Assembly: GCA_037176845.1 (NCBI GenBank)
Contig: JAYKXP010000004.1
Span: 1-64,000 of the forward strand
DNA: 64,000 nt
Reading direction: 5' to 3'
Source of the DNA: Paramarasmius palmivorus
Lineage: Eukaryota > Basidiomycota > Agaricomycetes > Agaricales > Marasmiaceae
Shown: piece after piece, positions 1-10,952 of the stretch
Numbering within the stretch: the first letter of the stretch is position 1
Layout: every line of letters begins with the position of its first letter
Notes under the pieces: generated by a model
Database searches by the model: none
The model's input: only the letters and a program-made list of their open reading frames with translations
Told to the model about the DNA's origin: nothing
Translations under genes and position numbers: made by a program

Positions 1-1211
1 TATGCCCCTGACCTTCCTGCTGAAGTTATCTTTTTGGAGCAATCCGACTTTGCTGGTATCCAGCTCTCGCAAATATGCTACGGTAAGCTAACGGTAGCGT
101 CTTCATTATGCCTTCGCTCGACTAACCGACATTTGGTCAGGTTTCACGATCGTCCTCTTCTTCAAATGCATGGGTTGTTTGTTATGGCCAAAGCATGGTC
201 GCGAACGGAACTATCCTCTTGCCGCATACACATTTATCCTGTTTGGACTTGGTACAATATTCACGGCCATGAACGTCAGGCTCATGCAACTGAGTTTTAT
301 CAACAACCGCGAGTTTCCCGGAGGGCCAGAGGCATACTCATCTTCAATGTTCAATACCTGGCGTGGTCTTGTACCCAATGCAAGTTTCATCGTTGCTAAT
401 TGGATGGCAGACGGGCTATTGGTAAGAGTGCCGCGAGAGGTTTCGTTCATATCTAATGATAAACTCTAGTTATTCCGATGCAAAGTTATCTGGCAAGGAC
501 ATCAATGGATCCTGGCTCTTCCGATACTTCTTTATCTAGCCGATATTTGTGAGTCGGGTTTATTTCGTCCACAGCGCCACATGCTAACACGCGCTTAGCC
601 GTGGCTATCATCTACCTCTACCAGGTTTCTCAGCCAAACGCGACACTCTTTACCAAAAGTGCAGTGGACTTTGGTTTACCTTACTTCTCCCTCACAACCA
701 CGCTCAATATCCTTCTCACATTATTGATATCGATTCGTTTGCTGGTTCATCATCGTAGAATGGTCAGGGCCCAGACCAATCAGAGCTGGAAGGGCCTCTC
801 TTATATACCTATAATCAGCATGCTCGTTGAGAGTTCTGCAATTTACGCAATCTTCTCCATTCTCTTCATCGGACTATACGCTGCTGGAAGTAGCGCAGCT
901 TATATTTTTCTTCCTGTCCTCTCCCAAACCCAGGTGGGTGGATCATAATCTGCTTCGTTAGTTCCCTCTGATGAAAGGTTTACCACGACTAGATCATAGC
1001 CCCGCTCTTGATCATCAGCAGAGTTGCCACCCGAAAGGCTTGGAGCACCGTTGACTCACGATCTGCCAACGCAATCAAACGTCCCTGGTCTGCGTCCGGA
1101 CCAGCTTCTGGTAGTACAACCACAAAGGTCGATATTTATCCGCTAGAGCCTTCCAATCAATCCGGAGATTTGGTACATGCTACAAGCCTCAACAAGGACG
1201 CGGAGGTGTAA
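1..1211 (+). CDS. Seven-TM-like fungal membrane protein, 5' end outside window
   Basis: Exons read as <1-82, 141-421, 470-548, 599-933 and 993-1211 (331 residues visible). The reading frame is already open at base 1, so the start lies upstream. At least six hydrophobic helices alternate with short polar loops, for example ALPILLYLADI and LSTTTLNILLTLLI-type stretches. A hydrophilic cytoplasmic-looking tail of about 60 residues, rich in Ser and Thr, ends the protein. The pattern matches a large, expanded family of uncharacterised membrane proteins in Agaricomycetes that is sometimes compared with GPCRs. No catalytic motif is visible. Family placement is from general resemblance; receptor function would be inference only. 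Confidence 0.7.
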
Positions 1212-1298
1212 GGCACGCAAAGGAGTGTCACAGAGACGTATCATAAAGAAATCGTTAGGCCTCGTATCTGTACAGTTGCCCGTGTTCGTATTTATTAC

Positions 1299-2572
1299 CT
1301 ATGCTCCAACGTGAACGCTTCTTCTCCTCTTCAGAGATCTCCTGGTAGACGGCGCTTGCTGCCCACCAAAGATGCTCCCTGGCCCAAAATCAGGTTGTCC
1401 TCCCAGCGAACCGAATATATCGCCAATATAATTCTTCGGTTTAATCCCAGCACTAAACTGACGATCCCAACCTGCCAAAATACCCTGTACAACCTTGACC
1501 CCCGCAGTATAGATGTTCTTAGTCGAAGGTATGAAACCTCCTTGCTCTGCGAATAACCCTTCTGCGACAGTTTGTCCAGGGAAAGGTCTATCTATATCCG
1601 CAGCCGTACGCATGATAATAATCCTGGAAAAATCAACGAAGCCGGAAATATCACCCCGCATGAGAACCTCCAGGGTAGCATTATCCTCTTGCTGCGTGGT
1701 GCAATACACCCCCGTCCCATTCGTAAACAACTTTGTGGTATTCTCAAACCTCTCCGCAAGTAACGTCCCAATCCAATACGTATCCGCAGTGGCGGTATCG
1801 CACAGGACAAAATTAGGAGGACTAGCGCCCGCAGCAAATTCTTTAGCGCTGGCATAATTAGCCCTATACGCCTTCGCCTCCTCGGTATCCACCAACTTCG
1901 CCTTCTTCGCAAACCCAAACGCAATTTGCCGAAGTGCATCATTCACCTCAAACACCTCCGTTCCATAAATCGACTGCGGGTATTGATCGGGATTTCTAGA
2001 TCCCTGTGGGATATAACCCGTGTTAAACTGAGGAGGAATCTCCCTTGCGTCAATTTCGTATTGCAAATCGACTTGGACAGCGTATCGCGCAAAGGTAACG
2101 GAGCCTGTTGTTCCGATTTTGGGGCTTATACCTGCGATACCGGCGATGAGGAAGTAGGTGTGTTGGAGGTTGAATTTGGGGGAATATAAGAGGGAAGAAA
2201 GTGTAGCGGCAGCGTTGATCTCGCCTTCGCCTGCGGTCAATTGACAAATGTTGCCATCAGCGGTACAGTGTGCTTCCGGGAACAATGGTGAGAATCCTCT
2301 GACGGAGATGTTTTGAGCGAGGAGGTTGAACTCTGGGATGTTGTACCAAACGTCTGCTTCGGCATCAAACTGTGAAAGAGTCGTGGGATGAGCTTGTGTG
2401 AGTTGTACGTGTCTGTGGGATGTGGCGAGAGACTTACCATGCTGAGGATGAAGACCTTTGGGGTGATAACCTTGCCGCCTTGAATATCATCCCGCGAATG
2501 GAACGATAGTTCGTTGACTGGTTTGCTCCAGGCCAGAGGTGCTAGGCAGGCGAGAAGGATGGAGCTCCACAT
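1299..2572 (-). CDS. Secreted NUP-family (purine nucleoside permease-like) protein
   Basis: Two exons, 2572-2438 and 2369-1299, give 401 residues. I chose the ATG at 2572 because it opens directly onto a good signal peptide (MWSSILLACLAPLAWS). The body shows the PF06516 hallmarks: ITPKVFILSMF near the start, then GEGEINAAATLSSLL, YFLIAGIAGISPKIGTTGSV and FVLCDTATADTYWIG. The fold belongs to the nucleoside phosphorylase superfamily, so despite the family name this is probably a soluble secreted or vacuolar protein, not a transporter. Several N-glycosylation sequons (NIS, NTT, NGT, NAT) agree with passage through the ER. The basic C-terminus (RRSLKRRRS) is unusual. Substrate cannot be read from the sequence. 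Confidence 0.85.
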
Positions 2573-3493
2573 CTTCAACGAGGTGTCAGCAGTTGACCCA
2601 AACTACCTTTACTTTCGCCTTTAATAGGCAGCGCACTGCTCAATGACGGTTACCAAACAGATACCGCCCCTGATCCTGAGGCCTGAAGCATTGTCGGCGG
2701 ACCCAATAATGATGATGGTCAGTGATAGATGACGCGAGTACATGTGTTGGGAACTCTGTGCGTGGCGCGAAAAAGCGTGGTTTGCGCGTTCCTTATCATG
2801 TCAAAGACGGTAATATGGTAATGAAAATGAATGGAGAGGCGGCCGGAGAAGAATGGTGGGTGTAATATGGTGTAATACGGGGCGCGTTAAAGCCAAAGTT
2901 AACCCGATCTGCATTGCGCAACCTATGTGCGATATATGCTAAGTAATGAGTGCATTTATCTTGGGATGAAATGAAGCTACGAACCAAGGGCAATCGAACG
3001 TCTGTCAACCAAGGTTCAAGCAGAATGAACGAAGCAGGTGGAAAGAAGACAACGTGGGAAATCTCTTGGGTAGTCTGAATTCCTCTGTTGATCAACACGG
3101 CAGCTTTGGCAGTTACAAGCACCCAAGCATTAGTTTTTGTAGTCTTGTGGCCTAGTAACAGATTGAAGTCGACGAATCGGTACAATCAGGTGTTTCAAGT
3201 ACTGTATCGATACCAACTAGCAATGGAATGTCAAACGCGGATTACGCGGATCCCGGTAAGGGTACAAGTACAATGACTGTTCTGCTTATACGGTAGGCGT
3301 AGGGGACGTGAGCTATAAGCTAGAAAAAGGATGATAATAAAGATAGATATGCAAAATTGTGCGTGTGGATAAGGTCTCTATAGGGGGGAGCGAGTTCGTG
3401 TCTCCAGCGAACCTGGGACGAAAAGAATATAAAGTCGTGCATCTAGACAAGTCGAGATTTGGACGTTGAACTGTCACTGGCGTCAAAAAGTGC
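2573..3493. other. Gene-free stretch, about 920 bp
   Basis: This holds the upstream region of the NUP gene and the 3' flank of the next minus-strand gene. A 129-codon open frame at 2796-3185 (-) has no ATG at its start and no recognisable sequence. I see no RNA gene or repeat. Confidence 0.6.
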
Positions 3494-4666
3494 CTATGAT
3501 GGACGGATGTTTGGTGCCTGTGGTGCCTGGATACCACTTTCTTCATGAATGATTCTTCCGGAAACGCTACCTCGATCAACGTTAAAAGGCATTGGCAAGG
3601 GCGGGACCGGAACCCCTGGAACAAAGGTGCCTGGTGAAAGGTCTCTGTGGGGTGCAGAAGAAGGTCGACTTTGGCTTTCTGGAGACTCGTGACTGGGAGT
3701 GGTACTCATTCGTAGAGATGAGTGCGGGCGTTTGAGTACGTTACGCTTGGGCGGTGCGGGAAGGCCTGATAAACATTGATATAATCAGAATGCGTTGAGA
3801 CCTGACAGATTGAAAAAACAAAAGTACCCACTTTCACTTGACGACCTGTTCCGCTCATACAAGCCTTCCGAACGCATGGCCTTTGGAGCCCAGCCGTCAA
3901 CAAAACTGAGACGACGCTCTGGCATGCCATGAACACTGAGCCTACTGGCACTTGGTGTTCCCGTGCCGAGAGTGGCATATGGGGAGGCTGCAGCAGCGAG
4001 CGGGGCAGGTAAGACGATCTGCAACTGGCTCTGAGGATCGTGAGGTAATCCTCGACGAATGCTGCGGCTAGTGCGGCTGGTACTCGCCACGGATATATAT
4101 GACCCTGGACGACTGCGAGAACGATTTGCAGAATGAGGCTGGTTTAAAGACCGGCGAGATTCGTGACCACTATACGACGTTGCATGAGATTGGGTAGAGA
4201 ATGAAGATGAAGTAGGAGGTGTTTCTGCCTGCTGAATTTCATCAGAGGTTGATGAACCAAGAGATAGCGAGCTATCGCTCTGGGCAGAATTGAGATGAAA
4301 TGATGGGTTTGGAAGGGGTAAAGGTGATGCTGGTGAGAGAGGTAGTCCATTGAGAGAGATATCCTCTGCTGTTTCACTTTGGAGAATGTAGCTGGGGACT
4401 CGAGTGGGCGTTGAGCGGTCCTTTGAGACCAAAGAAACGCGACTCGTTCTCAGCGACGAAGAACCGAGAGAATATGGGCTAAGCGAGAGACGTTCCTGGA
4501 ACTGGGCTACATGAATTTCCCTGTGATGAGCGAGAGGTTGGACTGGGGGAAGGGGAGCCGAATTTTTGCGATTTGACTGGCGAATAAGATACCGAAATGC
4601 GACGAGGACAAGGACGAGTCCTACAGAGCTGCAGACGACGATGATTGCTATTGTATCTGATTTCAT
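3494..4666 (-). CDS. One-pass membrane protein with Ser-rich disordered tail
   Basis: Exons 4666-3838 and 3765-3494 (72-nt intron, phase 1) give 366 residues. A very short lumenal or extracellular end (MKSDTIA) is followed by one strong transmembrane helix (residues about 7-26) and a basic stop-transfer stretch (RYLIRQSNRKN). The remaining 330 residues are cytosolic-looking, low-complexity and Ser/Pro-rich, with many SP and RSxS phosphorylation-type motifs. A more conserved-looking island, MPERRLSFVDGWAPK, lies near residue 250. I do not recognise a domain. Similar proteins occur in other mushrooms, so it is likely an Agaricomycete-specific gene. It is divergent from the PXA gene, with 200 bp between start codons. 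Confidence 0.75.
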
Positions 4667-4866
4667 GAGGACATGTAAAAGGAGAGTGATTGAGAAAAAA
4701 AGAGCGACGAGGGTGGGTGAAGATGACCGTTTGTGCTAGGGGTGACCAAGACAGGTGCAAGACAGGATTCACTGGCGTCACCCAGGCCTGCCGCCTCACC
4801 TCACTTCTTTGGCTTCTTTGGTGGGCGGGCGTCAGGGTCATTGGCGCCGGTTGGCTCCCATCTGCC

Positions 4867-6568
4867 ATGTCCACATCTGTCAGTGCAATCTCTCGCCCTG
4901 CACTTACCTCTCTCCATTCAACTCCTAAACAGCATACTTCCCTTGCAAATCGTCTTCTCTTTCCAAACCATGATTCTTCTTCGCTTCCCCCTCTTCTCAA
5001 TTCTCAAATTCCTCCAGAACTTTCCGCAGAATTATACGATTTCATAGCCCTGGCTCTTCGTGCTTTCGTCAACCCCTGGTGGTCAAAGATTACTCGTTAT
5101 GACAAGGAATTCTTGCCACAAATAACTGCAATACTCACCGTAGTGGCCAGAGCTCTTGAGGAACGTATCCTTGCCGCAGACCTTGCTCCTCTAGTCTTCC
5201 GCGATATCCCAACTATCGTCACCCAGCATTATAGTGACTATCGCAATGCTGCCGCAAAGATATCCACGTCCTATGCCTCGGGCGGTTCCATGTCCTTGCC
5301 TCAGCTCTTTCACCAGCTTCAACCACACATGGCTGTGTCTGCAGATGGCAAGGTAGACCCGGAGTATATCCGCCAAGTCGTTGACCACATTCTCAAGGTC
5401 TGCCTTCCTCCGGAAGATTACGCTCCTCCTTCCGAAAGGTTCATCGTTAGGGAAATTGTCATCAAAATTCTTTTGAACGACGTTATCCCAAAGCTTACCC
5501 AACCATGGTTTATCAACAAGATAATCCTTGACGCGTTGGGCCCACAGTCCGTCTCAATCCCAATCAAGGTATATAAATACTTGTTATCTCTCGATTCTCT
5601 CACATACTTACGTGTTTGTTCAGAATGCAGAAGCTTCGTCTGCAGAGCCAAACCGACCTACAAGCTCCTTCTCTTTTCATACTATTATCGTCGTGGTCCT
5701 TTCCGCCATTCAATCCATTTCAGGCGCATGTCTGGCTCTCATACATGCCTACAAGCAAGCCGTGACGACTATCAAACTAGTCAACCAATCGGCCCTTCCT
5801 GAACCTTTGTCGTCTTTACCTGTCGCTCCTCCGCCTCGGACATCGTCACAGACGTCAATGCCTGGGATCGTACCCCAGTCGCAGTTGGTAGACACGGAAC
5901 CAATATCCCGTGTCTCATCAATATCCATATCCTCGTCCACTTCCTCGGTACCGCCAACACCTGTTTACCCGTCAACTTTTCCTCCGCATGTCATGAACCA
6001 ACCCATAGATGACCCCAATGACACACTACACAATTACGCGCAACCACCTTTGGCAATGGTGGCCGAGATCTTCAATACCACCGAACGGCATGCCTCAAGT
6101 ACCATCATTGGCACAGCTGGCATGGCCGTCTCCTGTTTTACACCATTTTTAGATAGGTATGTAAATAGTCCAGTCCGCACTATCACTCACTGACACATTC
6201 TCTTTCGTAGACTTCTCCCTTTTCTCCTCAAGAACATTCTATCTACGACGTTTCTGTTTAACATTGTACGAACAGCTAAACGTACCCTGTTTCCTAACGG
6301 GTATCCAGCGCCACCACCCCCGGATCCCACTCCAGAAGAACAGGCCGAGATGAGAGCCAAAATTCTTGCTTGGAGAGGTACAGGTGCCGCAGCGCATCTG
6401 TTACCTTTACTGTTGGGTCCCGATCCGTCTGCCACGTTAGGTGCAGCATTGGATCCGCTCAGTAGTGTCCCGTGCAATGTACACCTGATGGTTCTAATCC
6501 TGGATAGGATCTTTATAACGCTGTTTCCCGAGCTGGTGACTGAGGCGGCTCTGGGCGGAGGGGATTAG
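4867..6568 (+). CDS. PXA-domain protein (Pxa1-like)
   Basis: Exons 4867-5568, 5624-6156 and 6211-6568 give 530 residues. The PXA domain (PF02194, sorting-nexin-associated, membrane-proximal) spans about residues 50-235. It shows FVNPWWSKITRYDKEF, then LGPQSV and the helix HTIIVVVLSAIQSI just after it. A Ser/Pro-rich linker follows, then a C-terminal block (LLPFLLKNILSTTFLFNIV...RTLFPNGYPAPPPPDPTP) that resembles the C-terminal part of fungal PXA-only proteins. There is no PX or RGS domain, so the closest known type is the S. pombe Pxa1 class, not Mdm1. An endomembrane tethering or sorting role is inferred from the family. The start was chosen as the first ATG giving a plausible N-terminus. 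Confidence 0.85.
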
Positions 6569-6839
6569 TTTATTGTGATGATCTTTATGGATAACTTAGT
6601 GTTGGATTTAGTTGTATTGTCGTGTAACCAGGACGGTAATGCTCGAGTAATGTATCAACGAGCGATTCCATTGACATCGTACTTTACTTCAGCGCTTCAA
6701 CACGAGGCCAAGATCAGCAACACATGACGCCATCAACGTGTACTCTGATAAACGCTTGATGTGGAATTGACCTCTCTTGTACTCGTACCTCCAGTACCAA
6801 CCACTTTTCATTCATCGAAACTACGCAGATCAAGCATCA

Positions 6840-7460
6840 ATGGGTGTAAGAACTTGATCGATACGTTATCATGCTTGTTTAGCTCACGATTCTCGATATT
6901 GACAGTGGGAAGTCCGCATGTCCAACTCCCGAGGAGTTGCCTACTATTTCAACCGTGAAACCCAGCAATCGGTCTGGGAGCCACCTTCTGAGCTCACTGA
7001 AGAGCAGGTCAAGGCTCTTCCTGGAGCTGAGCTCCTAGGATCTGGGATTAACCCAGCTGCACGTACTGGTCAAGTCCGCGCAAGCCATCTCTTGGTCAAG
7101 CATTCCGGCAGCAGGAGGCCTTCGAGCTGGAAGGAGGTTAGTAATTAATTCGTCTTATTGATCTCTACGAGCTCTGATACACTTTCGCTATAGACAAACA
7201 TCACCCGTTCCAAAGACGAAGCCATCTCCATTCTCAAAGGCTACGAAGCGGAGATCAACGGAGACACCACCAAATTTGCGGAATTGGCCAAGCTTCATTC
7301 CGATTGCTCGTCCCATGACAAGGGAGGAGATTTGGGCTGGTTTGGAAGGGGTCAAATGCAGAAGCCATTTGAGGATGCGGCATTCGGACTTGAGGTCGGG
7401 CAGATTAGTGATATTGTCAGTTCGGATTCGGGTGTGCATTTGATTTTGAGGACGGGTTGA
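6840..7460 (+). CDS. ESS1: Pin1/Ess1 peptidyl-prolyl cis/trans isomerase
   Basis: Three exons: 6840-6845 (only ATG GGT), 6906-7136 and 7194-7460, 167 residues. An N-terminal WW domain (residues about 3-35: W3, the YYFN core, W26 in SVWEPP) precedes a parvulin domain. The isomerase residues known from human Pin1 are all visible: H and K in RASHLLVKH, the twin Arg of the phosphate pocket in GSRRPSSW, the Cys in HSDCSSHDKGGDLGWF, and S/H near the end in SSDSGVHLILR. The enzyme isomerises pSer/pThr-Pro bonds, notably in the RNA polymerase II C-terminal domain. The 6-nt first exon is inferred from phase and because WW domains of this family begin within a few residues of the start. Confidence 0.92.
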
Positions 7461-7684
7461 AGGAGTGTAAAGGCTCAGGATATGATGTTTAAAAATTCAG
7501 AAAAATGTACAATAAAATCCATACATACATAGGCATGCAATACTTACTCGGAAGCGACTTAGATTCAAATTCGAATTTCGGAAGTTAATTGCGAGGCTTT
7601 CGGCTCATTCGGGCCGGGCTTGGAAATTTTCTGTTAGCCAGTCCGAAAAGCCGAATTATTCAACTCTGTCCTTCTACGGCGACA

Positions 7685-10600
7685 ATGGTACGCCCAGTCG
7701 TGCGGACGCAGCTCAGTCGTCTGCATAGGTCCTTTGCTACTCATGCTCCGTTAACCGAAAAGAACTGTGCTTCAATAACGCCCCCATACCCCACTCTCAT
7801 CAACAATCTCGAACATGTTCGTCGGGTTCTCAATAGGCCTCTCACTCTTGCGGAGAAAATTCTTTACAGTCACTTGAGTGACCCAGTAAATGGTTTAGGG
7901 AATGGTGGAAGGATAAGAGGGGAAGCATACCTACAGCTTCACCCTCAAAGAGTTGCGATGCAGGATGCTTCTGCTCAGTATGTCGTGTGCTCTAATCTTG
8001 TTAACACGTATTGACTATTTTACAGAATGGCATTGTAAGTTCATCTTGAAGTCTAACGTGGTCGTAAGAGTAACACTTTTCCAGGCTACAGTTCATGAGT
8101 GCAGGACTCGATAGATGTGCTGTTCCTACGAGTATACACTGTGATCACCTTATTCAAGCATCGCAGGGTGCTGACAGGGATTTGAAGGTGCGGTCGCGTT
8201 ATCCGTGCATGTACAAGTTTCTTGCTGACTACTCGTATATTAGCACTCCATCGAGAACAACAAAGAAGTCTTTGATTTCCTAGAAAGTGCAGCACGCAAG
8301 TATGGAATAGAATTCTGGCGTCCGGGATCTGGTATCATTCACCAAATAGTTCTGGAGAACTATGCTGCACCTGGAATGTTGATGTGAGTGGTGTAATTCT
8401 TTCACTGAGACGACGAAATATTAACACTGCACAATCAGGTTGGGTACAGGTACGTGTTTCTGTCGCATTTCCCTTGATACCCACCAACGGTATTTGGTCA
8501 GACTCGCATACACCGAATGCTGGTGGTCTTGGGTTGCTCGCAATTGGAGTTGGTGGTGCTGACGCTGTGGATGCGATGACTGGGACGCCTTGGGAATTGA
8601 AGGCACCGCAAATCGTCGGTAAGGAGATGCCTTTGCTGGCCATGTTCCATAATTTGACAACTGCCTAACAGGTATTCATCTCACTGGCAAGCTATCGGGC
8701 TGGGCTACACCAAAGGATCTCATCTTGCATCTCGCTGGGAAACTCACGGTTAAAGGAGGAACTGGTCGTATTCTGGAGTATTTTGGACCTGGTGTTGCGA
8801 GCCAATCATGCACAGGTAATTCAATGTCTCGCTTTCAAAACGCGCGTGTTGACGTGTTATTTCAGGTTTGGCCACCATTGCTAACATGGGTGCTGAAGTC
8901 GGCGCAACGACGTCAACCTTCCCGTATACGTCGAACATGCAGGCTTACTTGAATGCCACCGGACGTGGACCTGTTGCTCGTGCGGCTGACCAAGCGGCAG
9001 CCCAAGGCTTCTTGAGTGCAGACCAAGGAGCTGAGTATGACGAGGTCATTGAAATCGTGAGTTTATCGAGGAAGGAGTTGATGACTACGACTAACACTTC
9101 CCTAGAACCTCTCGGAACTCGAACCCACGGTAAATGGACCTTTCACACCCGACCTCGCGACCCCTCTCTCCAAGTTCGGTGAATTTGTGGAAAAGAATGG
9201 CTGGAAGGATGAATTGGCAGCTGGTTTAATTGGATCTTGCACTAACAGTTCATACGAGGACATGGTATGTGACAACTTTGCATTGAATGGATCTCCACTA
9301 AATAGCTACGCGTAGACTAGCGTCGCAGACCTGGCTCGTCAAGCGAAAGCTGCTGGACTTACAGCGAAGGTAGCGTTGTCCTGTACGAAAACATACCTCT
9401 CTCTGACATAGGTGTGATTAGGTTCCGTTCTACTGTACTCCAGGCTCCGAACAAATTCGTGCTACCATGGAACGTGATGGAGTAACGTCCACTCTTGAGG
9501 ACGTCGGTGCTGTGGTTTTGGCCAATGCATGTGGCCCCTGTATCGGTCAGGTTTGTACTCGATGGCATATCGTCTGCTTCTGGCTGCAGCTAATCAGTAC
9601 TATAGTGGAAACGCGAGGACAAGAAGGACGAGGAGAACGGTAAGCATAGGGTTTGTGGGGTATTCGGTCTCCGGCTCATGTATTTCAGCCATTCTCACCA
9701 GCTTCAACCGCAACTTCAAGTCTCGCAATGACGGCAACAGGCAAACAATGAACTTTTTGGCTTCCCCCACGGTTGTTACGGCTATGTCTTTCTCCGGAAA
9801 GCTGTCTTTCAACCCTATGAAGGACTCTATCACGCTTCCCTCAGGTCAAGAATTCAAGTTTTCACCACCAACCGGCAAGGATCTTCCTTCTCAAGGCTTC
9901 ACACCCGGTGAAACATCATACTATCCCTCGCCTATGCCTGAGCCTCAGCCCGAGACCGAGGTCATCATCAAGAAGGACTCTCAGCGATTGGAGGTACTAG
10001 AGCCGTTCTCAAGCCATTTCGGCGACCACAACCCGAGAACGCCAGAATTGCCGCCGTTGAAGGTTCTCATGCGGGTGAGAGGTAAATGCACTACGGATCA
10101 TATATCTGCAGCAGTAAGTAGGAGTTCTTATAACATAGATCTCCTCTCTAACGGGGTGTATTCAGGGCCCATGGTTAAAGTACAAAGGACACCTGACCAA
10201 CATCTCCGAAAACTTGTGTAAGTGCCTTGGCAGGAAGTGAGAACCATAATACTCACTTTTCGCACAGTAATCACAGCTGTGAATGACGAAGGTGGCGACG
10301 TCAATGTTGCCTTTGATCATGATGCAGAGAAGCATGGCTTAAGCGCAACTGACACCATTCCGAATGTCGCCAAAAGACTGCGGGCAAGGTCAGAACCATG
10401 GGCTCTGATTGTTGACGAGAACTATGGTGAGGGCAGTGCCCGTGAACACGCAGCTCTTCAACCTCGTTTCTACGGTAAGCTCAAGCGGTGTGGTCGTATG
10501 TCGGAACGCTGACAACTTTCCAAGGTTGTGCAATGATCATTGCCAGGTCCTTTGCCCGTATTCATGAAACCAATTTGAAGGTTCGTGTTGTACTACTCGT

Positions 10601-10888
10601 CACGATAATATCAACTTAACGATACTGTGACAGAAACAAGGTGTCCTTCCTTTGTGGTTCGCCAACAAAGACGACTATTCTCGCATAGGGTCTGGTGACG
10701 TGTTAGAGACTGTTGGACTGGGAGACCTGTTAGAAGGACAGACCTCTGCACCGATTGCAATCAAAGTCACCAAGCGGAACGGAGAAGTGTTTGAGATCCC
10801 AGTCAAGCACACCATGTCTGTCGACCAGGTCAAGTGGTTCCGCGCAGGTTCTGCATTGAACCATATTCGATCGCAGATTAAACACTAA
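7685..10888 (+). CDS. Mitochondrial aconitase, probably Aco2 type
   Basis: Seventeen exons encode 792 residues: 7685-7977, 8026-8034, 8085-8187, 8244-8383, 8439-8449, 8502-8618, 8672-8815, 8866-9056, 9106-9264, 9316-9369, 9422-9550, 9606-9639, 9689-10113, 10166-10217, 10268-10474, 10525-10580, 10634-10888. The N-terminus is Arg/Ser-rich, like a mitochondrial presequence. The 4Fe-4S cysteines lie in [11 protein letters not shown] and [10 protein letters not shown]. Substrate-site blocks [37 protein letters not shown] and [14 protein letters not shown] are intact. [18 protein letters not shown] resembles fungal Aco2/AcoB more than Aco1, which would make it a homocitrate dehydratase in the aminoadipate lysine pathway. 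That subtype call is an inference; aconitase itself is certain. It converges on MSH1, with 64 bp between stop codons. Confidence 0.9.
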
Positions 10889-10952
10889 AAGTACTATATA
10901 CATGTTATGGATACACTAATCTACGGAAATGACTATTACGTTGTACAGTATG

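Noticed and set aside
2796..3185. 129-codon open frame on the minus strand upstream of the NUP gene
   Set aside because: No ATG at its start and no recognisable or regular protein sequence.
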